A stretch of 50,149 nt of DNA, taken from positions 758,741 through 808,889 of the forward strand of contig JAAAKB020000008.1 of assembly GCA_010014835.2 (NCBI GenBank). Reading direction: 5' to 3'. Positions 12,401 to 49,627 of the stretch are shown here, piece by piece. This stretch comes from Apostichopus leukothele (Eukaryota; Echinodermata; Holothuroidea; Aspidochirotida; Stichopodidae). A model generated the notes under the pieces. It was not told the origin of the DNA. It did no database searches and saw nothing but the letters and a program-made list of their open reading frames with translations. How positions within the stretch are numbered: position 1 is the first letter of the stretch; each line of letters opens with the position of its first letter. A program made the translations under genes and the position numbers.

Positions 12401-13688
12401 TGATTTACTAAATGGAGTTCCAAATAAAGTTCACTGCATTTAAATTACAATTGGCAAAGAATATCTGCCAGAAGTCTGATGATGTCATATGGAACCTGCC
12501 ATTTTGGGTGTCCAGAGTTTTGAACATGGCAGAAAACACTGCCTTATGATAATTCTGTGCCTTGTTCCCAACATGCAGAAAATAACTTGAGAAAAATATT
12601 ATACTAGTAAAAAGGGAGGGTATATATACTCCCACAGAACTTTAAATGTCACACTTTAAATTCTCCTTGATTATGGCAGTTAATCTGTTATACCTCATTC
12701 TCACTGTCTTGTTTTCCTGTGGATATCTGGCTATCGCTGTACTTTGTTAGTTCCACAGGAGACTTTAGTTCCATTTGGCTGCTGTAATCAGCTTCTGAAT
12801 ATGCAAGAGAGTGTTCCAAGTCCGGTCGAGATCTCCTACCAAACCTTTTGCCATTTCGAACGTATTTTGGGCTGACTTCATCTTCTGTGAGATATTTAAA
12901 GAGGGATACTAATGACCAGAATGCCAAAATGCATTGTGGTTTTGATGATGTACAGTAACATGAGCAGTTTTCTTCATGAATCTGACGTAATGTATAATTA
13001 GGGTGTACAACAACAGAGTGATGTGACTAACAATAAATTCACAATGACACAGGCTGTTCTGAAATGACCTTTGACCTCCCCAAGCACTATAGGCTTCTTG
13101 TACTCAATAATGCACTTCTACACACAAAATGTGAGATCTGTCTAAGCTTACCTTCTTGAGAAATCGTGTTTACATTGTTTTCAGAATTTGAGCCCAAATG
13201 ACCTTTGACCTCCATAAAAGACAATAGACTTCTTGTCCTTAATTAGGTTCTCCTACATACAAAATATGAGATTTGCCCACAAAGTTAAAGGTAACTTACA
13301 GAGAACTCAAAAAGTGTGTTGCAAACCCCTAAGATGATTGGACTGAAAATGTAATTTAAAAAAAAATGTTCTTATGTGATTCCTGCAGATGGAATCCAGT
13401 CACCAGTTACAGGCTGTTGTTGTTGTGAATGGTAGATTTGGAAGAGGGTCAATGAGGGTGCAGTGCTAAAACATTACCATTTAAGTGATTGATGGGATAT
13501 TGCAATAGTATATGTAAGATATAATAAAGCAATGAAGTAAATTGAGGGGTCTTACCAAGATCAAGATTAAGTGACATGCTGATGCTGACATCATTTTCTG
13601 TCTCAGAGGGTTCATCATCAGCAACACTAATATCAAGGTCATTTGAAAGAATCATCACAAAACCTTCCTTAAAAGTCTCAAAATCAAT
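220..13688 (-). CDS. NIN: ninein / ninein-like centrosomal protein, N-terminal part (13 exons, partial at both ends)
   Basis: Exons in transcript order: 13688-13556, 12884-12694, 11800-11677, 9384-9221, 8548-8280, 6723-6651, 5306-5161, 4923-4783, 3647-3473, 3195-3079, 2364-2272, 1615-1453, 414-220. All have AG/GT borders and phases agree throughout, giving about 661 residues. Diagnostic matches to vertebrate NIN/NINL, from family knowledge, are DFETFKEGF, PKYVRNGKRFGRRSRPDL, a canonical EF-hand loop, RTTTPST, and the block YVNADDVIEYWQSQGM followed by INLQELSYALEH. The rest is coiled coil. Ninein anchors microtubule minus ends at subdistal appendages and centrosomes. NIN and NINL cannot be separated here: the ALE...INLQELSYALE block looks NIN-like, the PKYVRNGKRFGRRSRP block fits both. 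The start-codon exon with the first EF-hand half was not found upstream (assembly gap at 14294-14393), and the C-terminal coiled coil lies beyond base 1. The PPP2R5 gene diverges from it on the other strand. Confidence 0.9.
415..1452 (-). other. ninein intron; short TTAAGGCA repeat, otherwise nothing
   Basis: The minus-strand ORFs here have no flanking acceptor/donor in phase and no recognisable sequence. Around 510-580 there is a local repeat of TTAAGGCA/ACCTTAAAGG motifs. No other structure is visible. Confidence 0.6.
2400..3070. repeat. AGGTCA-rich dispersed repeat, degraded copy (ninein intron)
   Basis: TTTGACCT/CATGACCTTTGG motifs with the recurring phrases 'gttcacccaag', 'gtgttacaaggttt' and 'tcatccaagtttccactcctgagat' mark a diverged copy of the repeat family that is clearer at 10.5-11.5 kb and 35.2-35.9 kb. 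About two to three units are visible. Confidence 0.6.
3648..4500. other. ninein intron, no further feature
   Basis: This intronic sequence lies between exon 3647-3473 and the 75-bp tandem array. I see no ORF with splice sites and no repeat structure. Confidence 0.5.
4502..4820. repeat. 75-bp tandem repeat copying an exon end plus its splice donor
   Basis: There are four head-to-tail copies of a 73-77 bp unit; the landmark CAGCTTGG falls at 4560, 4635, 4712 and 4785. On the minus strand each unit holds the last ~39 bases of the ninein exon (…ACACACGAAACCAAGCTGAA), the donor GTAAGTTATATATA, and ~30 bases of intron. The copy at 4785 is the exon-attached one; the three downstream copies lie in the intron. 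Spacing changes come from TCTC/GTGT dinucleotide indels. The plus-strand reading frames across this array are an effect of the near-multiple-of-3 unit, not genes. Confidence 0.93.
5390..5560. repeat. dispersed-element fragment in ninein intron
   Basis: The phrase 'ccaagtttgaagaaaatcagcccagctgttcaggaggagctttcgacacaaattggacacatacacacac' resembles the end of a common invertebrate repeat type in which such a phrase is followed by a CA-rich tail. The family is not named here. The rest of this intron up to 6650 shows nothing I can assign. Confidence 0.4.
6724..8279. other. ninein intron, no gene
   Basis: The sequence is AT-rich without conserved ORFs. Plus-strand ORFs near 7356-7565 and 7994-8212 have no recognisable content. 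A 19-base splice-bounded segment at 7307-7325 was considered as a microexon and rejected. Confidence 0.55.
10540..11480. repeat. AGGTCA-rich dispersed repeat, about six units (ninein intron)
   Basis: A diverged tandem unit of about 130-160 bp recurs. It contains, in order, a (T)TTGACCTCTGTTGACCTC..TGACCTTT block, CACAGAAAA, 'tgct/ttgt..caataaggtggatccac', 'aagtatgaagttcatccaac', 'tttgagttatgatgtt', and 'acaagttttcagactttg'. Read on the other strand it gives AGGTCAAAGGTCA-type motifs. Units are visible near 10560, 10690, 10810, 10970, 11110, 11240 and 11340. A plus-orientation copy of the same family lies near 35.3 kb. Confidence 0.85.
13040..13290. repeat. AGGTCA repeat with two perfect DR1 motifs
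   Basis: TGACCTTTGACCT, the reverse complement of AGGTCAAAGGTCA, occurs exactly at 13065-13077 and again at 13199-13211, 134 bases apart. The shared flanks (CTCCACAAA/AGACAATAGACTTCTTGT…, TACACACAAAATATGAGATTTG) show two units of the dispersed repeat. Confidence 0.85.
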
Positions 13689-14256
13689 CTGTGCAGGTGG
13701 AAAATAATCAATGTTAATATAAAACTGTTTCTGAATTCTTGCGTGGTAACTTGTAAATAGAAAATGGGGTTCAACCAAGTATCCTGACAATTTTTGTTGG
13801 CCCAAAAAATTATTATAAAATTATTTATAACAAACCATCTGTTTTGCTCATTTTATATATACAGTGATGTATATACTAGGCCTATACTTCTAGACGTAAC
13901 TGAGCCACGTGTTTTAGCAATTTGCTTTACAAGAAAGGATAACTGCCAATCAAAACCTCCAAAAAGAAGAAAAATAAGCTATTAATAGACATACAATAAT
14001 CCATGACGCATACTTTGCGTAGGATTCTGGTATTAAATTAGGAACCAGGTAGTATCACGTCGGGCGGGTACTCGGGTACCGGGATACCCTGTGCAACACT
14101 TGGTAAAATCATAAAATTTCTAAAAGTGCATCATAACAGAGCCCTCAACTATACTTTTTTATTAAACTTGCTTACATGCTCACATCACATACACCCATTA
14201 ACACACCACTTTGACTCCATACTGTAAGTTACTTGCCTGCCTATTAGGCAAATACC

Positions 14257-14285
14257 TCCCCCCCCCCCCCCCCCCCCCCACCCCA
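14257..14285. repeat. poly-C tract beside the assembly gap
   Basis: A run of about 21 C followed by ACCCC ends a few bases before the N block. It could form an i-motif (G-quadruplex on the other strand) and probably caused the assembly break. Confidence 0.9.
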
Positions 14286-14293
14286 CACATATA

Positions 14294-14393
14294 NNNNNNN
14301 NNNNNNNNNNNNNNNNNNNNNNNNNNNNNNNNNNNNNNNNNNNNNNNNNNNNNNNNNNNNNNNNNNNNNNNNNNNNNNNNNNNNNNNNNNNNN
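14294..14393. other. assembly gap (100 N)
   Basis: Exactly 100 N, a conventional placeholder, so the true length is unknown. The missing first exon of the minus-strand ninein gene could lie in it. Confidence 0.98.
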
Positions 14394-14612
14394 TTGTTTT
14401 GATAACGTTATTTGTGGTGTAATTTATATGTCACTAAAACGTTTTCAGGCTATTATTTCAAAACTTTTTTTCGTTAAAACATTAATATAACATTAATATC
14501 TCATAAAAACGTTTTGCCTACGTTTTTATAACACCACATTTAACGTTATAAAAACATATTTTAGAGGCTCTTTTAAAAATGTTATGAAAACGTTTTGTGT
14601 TTGCTGGGTATG
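14394..14612. mobile_element. MITE-like AACGTT-rich repeat, left end lost in the gap
   Basis: AACGTTAT/AAAACGTTTT palindromic motifs repeat in both orientations ('gataacgttatttgtgg', 'ccacatttaacgttataaaaac', 'atgaaaacgttttgtgtttgctggg'). The inverted arms are consistent with a small non-autonomous DNA element ending in TGTTTGCTGGG. The matching end would fall in the N block. No coding capacity is visible. Confidence 0.6.
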
Positions 14613-14764
14613 TATGTCTCTATATAATTTACCTGTCGTCAATTGATAAAAGCTTTGGCGTTTTGGTAAAAGGATTTGAGACGTCGAAAGTAGAATTACA
14701 TAGCAGCGAGCTGACTTGCGATATCGAGTTTCAGACCTTCACAACTCAACTTTAAATACTGAAA

Positions 14765-14860
14765 ATGAAATTTAATATACTATGGCTTTCCATACTTGGT
14801 GTTTTCATGTCTGTATTAGCAGGTTATTGCACTTATCCGACTCCCCGTGAACGAGTTTAA
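14765..14860 (+). CDS. 31-codon ORF with signal-peptide-like N-terminus, possible orphan exon
   Basis: ATG to TAA. The product starts MKFNILWLSILGVFMSVLAG, which is a Lys followed by a hydrophobic core and small residues suited to signal peptidase cleavage, then continues with YCTYPTPRERV. A CAG/GTTATT donor-like site after the predicted cleavage position (14822/14823) would fit a first exon whose next exon is elsewhere, but no partner exon is visible. It lies ~370 bases upstream of the PPP2R5 start. It may be a genuine small secreted peptide exon, a remnant, or chance. Confidence 0.25.
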   Translation: MKFNILWLSILGVFMSVLAGYCTYPTPRERV

Positions 14861-15227
14861 GTCACGTGACCGAATCAGCCCAATTACTGGATTGTTCACT
14901 ATCTCGTCTCGAACTGGCTCATAGCAATCCACAATGCTAGACTAAGGATGTGTTTGAGGCGCGCTGGCAAGAGTACTGTATCCATACATACAGTGTGCAT
15001 ACACATATACACAACACAACATACGTAATTGCATTGATAATCATAATATACAAATTGTTATAGCTAGGCGCGGCGAAAGGGTCTCGGGCAACTCGGTTAC
15101 TTGTTCGTATTTTGGCTGGTGTCCGATCGCCTTTAGATAAATTATTTACAGCTTAGCCTTCCTTCAAGCGACCTAATCAATACTTAATGAAGTGATTGTC
15201 AAGTGAGAATGTACCAACAGTATTAAG
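14861..15227 (+). promoter_or_regulatory. likely PPP2R5 promoter and 5'UTR, possibly shared with ninein
   Basis: This is the last segment before the PPP2R5 ATG and is less AT-rich than the introns ('aggcgcggcg', 'ctcgtctcgaactgg'). It begins with the 10-bp palindrome GTCACGTGAC (14861-14870), an E-box of the USF/TFEB (CLEAR) type. No clear TATA box is visible. An in-frame TGA at 15204-15206, 24 bases upstream of the ATG, supports the chosen start. The transcription start was not determined. Confidence 0.5.
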
Positions 15228-42948
<27,721 letters not shown>

Positions 42949-45430
42949 TTATCTCTTTCTGTAGGACAGTCACCTCTTCATCTATGTGCCTGCGGCAGCG
43001 TTAGATGAACGCTGTGTGGAATCAATATTTTACGATTTTAAAAGAGCTTTGCTATTTATTGTAACACTTCCATGATTTTATGGCAGAAGCTTTTTTTAAA
43101 TCATTCTTCAAGCAACAAAGAAAGCCTTCTTGTCTGGCAGATCTCTTAGTTTCTGGTATGTGTTTGACTGTTTGGCAAATAAATATTTGCTTTGAAACAA
43201 GTAGTTCCAAGTGTAAACTGTACTTACCAATAGGCTTGTTGTTTTGGTATGAATGCCTGACTGGAATCTTTTAAACCAATCATTTACATTGCCTCTTGAC
43301 ATATTTAAGAGGCGTCCTCAGGAGACTTGTATGGTTTGGTTATGTCAGATGTAATTAGAAACATGTTGCCTTTTTTTCTTGAATTCTTTATCACTAACTG
43401 TTCACCTTTGTTGTATGTTCATTTAGGGGTGGAGACTTTAAAACCAAATGTAAATATAATATTTCACAAATTCTGTGTAGCTTGCTGCTATGAATATTCA
43501 AGAGTGCACCTTACTATGTAAGTTTAAGTAACTAAAATAACAGATGTATTAGGACTTTGTTATAATGGAAGTGTTGAAGAGAGGGAGATGGGTTTGTTTT
43601 TAAATATTGTATTGACTTTTAGGATTCGGGGGTGTTTGATTTACTCTACTTTCACCGTTTGGCAATAAGAATCCTTCAAACCAGTTCGTTCATCTCTGCA
43701 TCTAGTAAACTTGATCATCGCCTTAGAGCATGAAGCTCACTAAGATAGATGGAATGCAAATCTTAGTTCCTATCTTGCTCTAGTTTCCTTTTAGGTTCTA
43801 AAAGTTATTCATCTTGAGAACCACAAGTCACTTTGGTCAGTTAACTAGTTAAAAGGACTGCTTTATTTGTTATCACCAAAGCAGAAGATGAATCCTGTTA
43901 CAACCAGAGTTCTTGTTGAGTGTATAAGTGCTTACTGTCCTTATACCTGCTACACTCCTCAGCTGGTGGAATAAGCTTTTGTGTGTTCATTGCCAAAGGG
44001 TGGCAATTAGGAGTTGAATGTACTGTATCTGAATTCTTAGTTTTGGGATCCTTGCATGGTCATAGGACACAACCCATAGATCACCTGGTTTGCTGTTAAC
44101 AGTGCACCTGTTTTTCCTTGCAGTTTTTCTTTCTTCTTCATCTTTTTCTTCTTCCTGTAGCCTACTTAGCAAGTTACTCCTGTCAATATTGTTTGAGTTT
44201 GAATGAAACAAGTTTGGAAAAGATATTAGCTTATTGATAATGGGTCATTTTGCAGGACAATCTAATCGACCATTGTCACAAAGTTAATATTTATCTGTGT
44301 ATTATCATCACACTCGATATCATGTGCAAGTCACTTTTAGCTGAGATATTGTTAATTGTGTAGTGTTTTTGGTTTACCTTTATACTTCTTGGCCAAATGT
44401 TGGAAGCCAATTACCTCAAATTGTGCATGCAAAAACTCTTGTCTTCATATCAGTTTTGGGGGTATCTGAACTGGTCGATGGGGATTGCTTCAGGAGTATC
44501 ATAGCTTACAGAATGTAAAGTAAGGTCAAGTCATGTCAAAGTGCTACTGTGTCATGCAATACTCAGAAGGAATCAAATTGGCTAACTTCAACCTTTTTAT
44601 ATACTTAGTAAGAAATGAAACATCTATCACCCATTCTAGAGATAATAATCAACAAACATTACTTATTAGCATATATATTGGGTTTAAGAACTATCAGTCA
44701 AATATTTTTAGCACAAACTGTACTCAATAATTTGCACCGTTTGATGGTGGTAGCAATGTGGACCATGAAGTTACATTTATGTGTACATCAGTTGTTAAAC
44801 ACAGGGTTGGTGTCATTTCTTGGGTTTTAATTCTCAGTGGCTGGGTGAGGATATACTCAATAAGGAACTGTTGATTCCTGGTGCTAGAAAAGTTCACCTA
44901 GCACTAATATGTCAAACATTGCATATATTTTATAGAAATCAGTATGTTATAGGGCCCAGGCTTGTTCAACATTGATTATCCACTGCACTAATTGGGATGA
45001 GTTTTGCTTGGAGTTATACCTCAGTGTTGGTTACTCTCTTAAGGAGGTCCAAATTGCAGCCACTCTAATACCCTAATGGTAGTCTTCCTTCTGAGATTAG
45101 TATGTAATAATATCAGATATTGATGTCGGCTGAGGGTGGGTAGCCTTAAAGTGACTTGTAAGAATGCTGTTCAGTCTTGCAATCACTTCAGTGGTCAGAG
45201 GAATGATTACATTTGCCCATCGAATTAACCAGTCTAGATGATTTGACAAACATTTAATTGTGCCAACAATGCCAGTAACAGTGCATTCACTTATTTACTG
45301 TTGGGTCTGTATGGAAGCCTGTAGTTTCCTTCTTGGAAGTTATTCGATATCTTCAATCAAATCATTGTAGGCTATTTCTGTGCTGCACCTTGTATCTGAA
45401 TTAAGTCAATAAAACTACATTTTTTAACTG
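42949..45430 (+). other. PPP2R5 3' flank, probable 3'UTR in its first part
   Basis: No other gene is visible. AATAAA signals occur at 43178-43183 (about 230 bases past the stop) and 45408-45413; either could end the transcript. A Lys/Glu-rich minus-strand open stretch at 43987-44211 has no recognisable family and is left unannotated. Confidence 0.45.
43178..43183 (+). promoter_or_regulatory. candidate poly(A) signal of PPP2R5
   Basis: AATAAA in 'ggcaaataaatattt', the first in the 3' flank. A GT-rich stretch follows within ~60 bases ('ggcttgttgttttggt'). Confidence 0.35.
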
Positions 45431-45799
45431 AATAATGTAATAGGTAAACTTTTGATGTGAGACCTGGATTATGCATCTTTTTGTCTGAATTAAGAATGCT
45501 TTCATGACTGAGCATTTATTCTAATAACATCTATGCACAGCAACAACCTGGGCACTTAAGTATCATATGTAACATAGAATCATGTCAAGAGCTAGGTGAA
45601 ATGTACTTTTTGTCAGTCTGGTATATTAGAATCTTCAAATATATGTGATTTCCAGATTCAGCAATTTTGTTCTTTTCATTTTAGCAATAAATTCAAATGC
45701 AAGGGATAGTTAAAAAGCTGCAAATCTTCTATCCCAGTCCATTCTAGAGCAATGTATATCTCTTACGTTTTGATTCCTTGCCGAATGCAGAAGGAATTG

Positions 45800-46600
45800 A
45801 TGCCATGATGATGGCATGTGTGTGCGTGTATATGTGACACTTGCTGGTAAATACTTCAGAAGGGTAACTGGGGTGTAGTTCATATTTGATATGTAGGTTA
45901 CCTTAGGGAGAATTGGTTTGGGTTGTTGTAGGTATTGGTCAAAGGTCAGCATGGGTCAAAAGTCTGAAAACATTGTTCACACAATATCTCAAGAAGTAGA
46001 AGTTGCAGGAAGTTTAACTTGATGTGTAGCCTGCCATTGGTGAGTAGACGATCTGTAGTGTTTTTCATGAATGTCAAAGGGCAACAGGGAAAAAGTGTGA
46101 AATCTTGTAAACATGATACCTCAAGGAAAGTTGCCTATGCAGTTCTTATATTTGGATTGGATTTCTGCAGTTAGTTCAGTAAACCCTATTGATTGTGGTG
46201 TAGGTCAAAGGTCATTTGGGTCAGCAGTGGGCAGAATATGAATATATCAAAAGTGCTATATATCCAGAACAAGAAAAGGAGCTCATATATGCATGGTATT
46301 ATGACCTTGTCTATTGTATAGTTTTTACATAATTTAATGTAGGTCAGAGTTCATTTAAGGTCACCAGGTTTCAAAACTTGAACACTATGTAAACAGATAT
46401 TTCCAGATAGAAAACTGCAGTAGCTGGTATGTATGACTATGACTTCTCTATAATGAATACTAGAACTATTGTTTTTGATTGTTGGTACAGGTCATTTGGG
46501 TTCAGAAAAGGTTACACTCTTTAAATTTTAAACATGGCATCATAGCATTTCAGTTTCATCAGATGTCATATTTGCATATGACTTTCCTATAATGAACACT
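45800..46600. repeat. AGGTCA-family repeat with perfect DR1 (3' flank)
   Basis: AGGTCAAAGGTCA is exact at 46202-46214 and is followed by GGGTCA four bases on. Related motifs lie at ~45936 (TGGTCAAAGGTCAGCATGGGTCA), ~46070 (ATGTCAAAGGGCAACAGGG) and ~46341 (AGGTCAGAGTTCATTTAAGGTCACC). Flanking phrases ('cttgtaaacatgatacctcaaggaaagttg', 'aaaccctattgattgtggt') follow the unit order. Confidence 0.85.
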
Positions 46601-46609
46601 TACCTTTTC

Positions 46610-47570
46610 CCATTACAGTTGCTCTTATTAGTGCTTGTTATTGCAACATTTAGGGCAGATATTGTCCGAATATTTGCCAAAATATGATGCTGGTGGCAAT
46701 TTCAACAGATAACAAATAGAACTCGTGCATTATGAAATAGACATATACAGAAGATCCAAATGAATGAAGGAAACTTTTCAACAGTAGTTGTAGTGTAAAA
46801 ATAAAAGTCTCAGTGTTGTAAAACACTTTGAAGGTTCTAATTTAATAGTCAAAAACATCTATTGAATAGATTTTAAGTCTAGCTTTATAAATAGAAGTTG
46901 ATGGGCTGGAACAACCAAAGAATGATAAATCATTAAAAAGCTAAGGACTCACATTTGCAGGCCACTTCGGACCATAAATTACGCCTTGGAATACAGGCCT
47001 TTACCACTGAACGAGATCACACAAATAACATGGGTCAAACAACTGATAGATTTTATGCCCTAACGCCAATTAAGGTTCACTGACCTTTGTTATATAACAG
47101 GACGTTAAGTACAAGAAAAACGTTCGTGACAGCTATATCTTATCTGAAATACATAGTCTTACCAAGGTCAAAGCTAAACCTCAAAGGTGATACAGGGTCA
47201 CAGTTGCAGTATCTAATCGCTTTTAAAGGGATTCATGCAACTTGCAATTTTATCAATTATCAAATTATTCATTGTTTATATCGAATAGCTATGGAAACGG
47301 TCAAAACAGATGGCTTGCTATTTAACAGAATTCTACCGAAAGGACAATACAAAGAAACCTTTTAGATTTGTAGTACTGTACCAATCTGTAAGCTTACAAA
47401 AAGAAAAGTTTAACAGGAAGCAGTTCCTTGTACAAGTTCAGAACACAAAACATACCAAGTGCTACCATATAAACTGTAATCACAAATAAGCGTACGTGCC
47501 CTAGCTGCCCGTATTGTACCGTTATAAAACCAGTTTTCTTGCTCTACGCGTTACAAAATGATCACCAATC
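46610..47570. other. intergenic, no feature
   Basis: Plus-strand open stretch 47087-47365 has no recognisable content. No repeat was noticed. Confidence 0.45.
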
Positions 47571-47624
47571 TTAATAGGTGTGTACATTGAAAACACATCC
47601 AACCTTGAATGTGTCTTCGTATAC

Positions 47625-48375
47625 ACAAATAATATGCCTAATGAAGAGCGCATTTCGGCCTGCACAAAAGCCTTCAAACCGAAAAGATAACCCCACGAAG
47701 AAAGATTTGGCTGAATTGATGCAACTCATCTTGACTAACAATAATCTGGTATTTGGCAACAAATGCTACTTCTAGATTCATGATACCGCCATGGGTACCA
47801 AATGGCTCTTTCATTTGCCAACATCTTTATGGGAAACCTCGAGAAAGAATTTCTATCTCGACAAAGCACCACACACTAGGTTACGTTTCATTGACGATAT
47901 CTTCATAGTATGGACCCATGGTGAGGCTAATCTCTTCACTGATGACAGAAACTCATCAACTTTACTGCAGATTTTTCTAGACATGACGTTTACTTTCTGG
48001 ACACCACTGTGACCCTATAAGATGGCTCACTAAAACATACTGTTCAATAAACCCACGAACAAGCAAAACTACCTCTTACCAAGCAGCTGCTGTCAACGTC
48101 GTTGTACCAGAAACATTCAATGCAGTTAAGCGTTGCGCATCCGACGCTATTGCTCCTCTGAAGTCGATTTTTATTTTCGCACCAAAGAACTGTCACAACA
48201 CCTCAACAGACCAGTATTTTCGGGTTCTATTGAAAATGCCATCACTTGGCCAAAAGCAAACCCATAACTCAAACATTGACGTACAAAACTCGTCGAACCA
48301 GTTCCAAAATGGTATAATTGGTTACTGAATTCCACCCTGGTCTCCCACCCTGTATTAGTGCGCTATAGGATGTTT
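47625..48375 (+). pseudogene. Penelope-like retroelement reverse transcriptase, degraded
   Basis: Successive short frames carry, in order: NNMPNEERISACTKAF; KKDLAELMQLILTNNN with a stop after NKCYF; DTAMGTK; ANIFMGNLEKEFLSRQS in another frame; RLRFIDDIFIVWTHGEANL with the catalytic Asp-Asp pair; and EVDFYFRTKELSQHL further on. A short FHPGLPP-like phrase lies near 48330-48360. This motif order is typical of Penelope-like element RTs. There are at least three frameshifts, a TAG and a TAA, so the copy is dead. The N-terminal part and the GIY-YIG nuclease were not seen. Confidence 0.8.
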
Positions 48376-48581
48376 AAAAATAATGGGAATTCCATAGTCA
48401 ATTTACTGGAGTGAAGGGGGGGATGGGGGGATCGGTGCAGTACACATGATCATGGTCGGCCATTGCGACCAAAACACGTACATACGCGGCGTGTTAACAC
48501 AGGTAGTACACTAACGAAGCCAGTGTTTCTGTTTTGAAACATTTTACCAATCACTTTACTCTTTAACAAAATTTAAAAACT

Positions 48582-49057
48582 TGATCATTTTCAGCTTGTT
48601 ATTGGCAAGTTTTGTAACTATAGCAATGCGTGCAAGTTGCGGGAAGTACCAGGAATTGCAGCGGAAACTCCCGCCAAGAGAGACGCAATTGCGCGTCCTA
48701 ATGCGAACACTGCTCCCATCACTGGCAAATATCATTCAGAAGAATTTCCACATACTTCAGAGCATGGAGGTAAAACAGAGCTCCGAATGTCTGAAATCCG
48801 TTTTTTTTAGTTCGGGCATTTTGTCAAGATGCCACCTCATCGGGGCGAACAAAACAGAATACACAGGATCATCGCCCTGTACACAAAATTTTTTACTAGT
48901 CGATTCCATGCTGGGGCCTTTTATTTACCAATCTACACGCACTTTCCGAATCGGGCAGAATATAAAATGCCTATCTTACCAGACCGCAAAACTGCAGTGT
49001 GGTTTCGATGATGCTACACAATTTTCTTATATGAATCTGACACACTATAGGCTGTAG
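48582..49057 (+). other. long open stretch of unknown nature, possible exon
   Basis: This is the longest open stretch of the window (about 158 codons), but its first codon at 48581 is TTG, so it is not a complete eukaryotic ORF; the first ATG is at 48626. A TTTTCAG acceptor-like site (48594) and a GGAG/GTAAAA donor-like site (48771) bound a ~177-base block that is richer in G+C than its surroundings and open in two plus-strand frames. No family is recognised. It could be an exon of a gene lying to the right, part of the adjacent retroelement, or chance. Confidence 0.2.
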
Positions 49058-49627
49058 CGTATAGCCAGGATGCACAACATAATTTAAAGTACTCCAGTAA
49101 AATGCATTGAGATATGAAAAACAATATTCATCATGATTGGCAGCTGATAACGGAGATTGACACTTATGTTGTATTCAGCATACAGATTGATCTCTACCAA
49201 AGACAACAGGCTTCTTCTCAGGCCTCGACAGATATTTTTAAAAGTACTCGCAGTTGGGGACCGTGACTAAAGAAATACTTGCGAAAACGCAAAATTCACT
49301 CGGTACTATGATTGTTTATCAAGTTTCCACGGTACAGATCTACAACATCAATACTTTCTGAAAACAAAGATTAGGCAATTGGGCAGATACATGGTGCTAC
49401 GTAATTGCACATTGGCAAATTTTGTTTCTGTGCAGTATGAAATTTAAACTTTTCCCAACAAAAGTAAGTGTTGAACAGATTAAAATATGTCGCAGAATCA
49501 TAAATAAGCAGCTACGCCTAGTTTAGTGTCTCAAACAATTAAAAATAAAACATTTGCAACAAAACCTACGAAGGTAACTTGGCTTATGTTACATTAGGGC
49601 TCCACTATTGCAAGACATGTACACTCT

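Larger units (their letters stand above)
8280..13688 (-). other. ninein EF-hand region (first five visible exons)
   Basis: These five exons encode residues 1-294 of the visible fragment. Exon 13688-13556 has DFETFKEGF, the end of the first EF-hand pair, then a Ser/Glu/Asp-rich linker. Exon 12884-12694 has the PKYVRNGKRFGRRSRPDL block typical of the ninein family. Exon 11800-11677 is an acidic linker with little family similarity. Exon 9384-9221 carries a degenerate EF-hand (GVGKDGFLDMDE), which lacks the first acidic ligand. Exon 8548-8280 carries a canonical loop (DEDQDGRVGFDE) with ligands at positions 1, 3, 5 and 12 and glycine at 6, so calcium binding is predicted for this hand. It ends in RTTTPST and a further EF-like segment that continues into exon 6723-6651. 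Confidence 0.88.

Noticed and set aside
12408-12635. Minus-strand ORF near ninein exon 12884-12694 as an extra exon
   Set aside because: Direct joining of 12884-12694 to 11800-11677 keeps frame, and this stretch has no suitable splice borders or similarity.
14211-14402. Proline-rich ORF ending in unknown residues
   Set aside because: It is translation of the poly-C tract and the N block.
43987-44211. Minus-strand Lys/Glu-rich open stretch as an exon
   Set aside because: The acidic/basic run (EEEKDEEERKTARKN) comes from purine-rich low-complexity DNA; no partner exons or family match.
47571-47762. Minus-strand ORF near the retroelement
   Set aside because: It is antisense to the Penelope-like RT relic.
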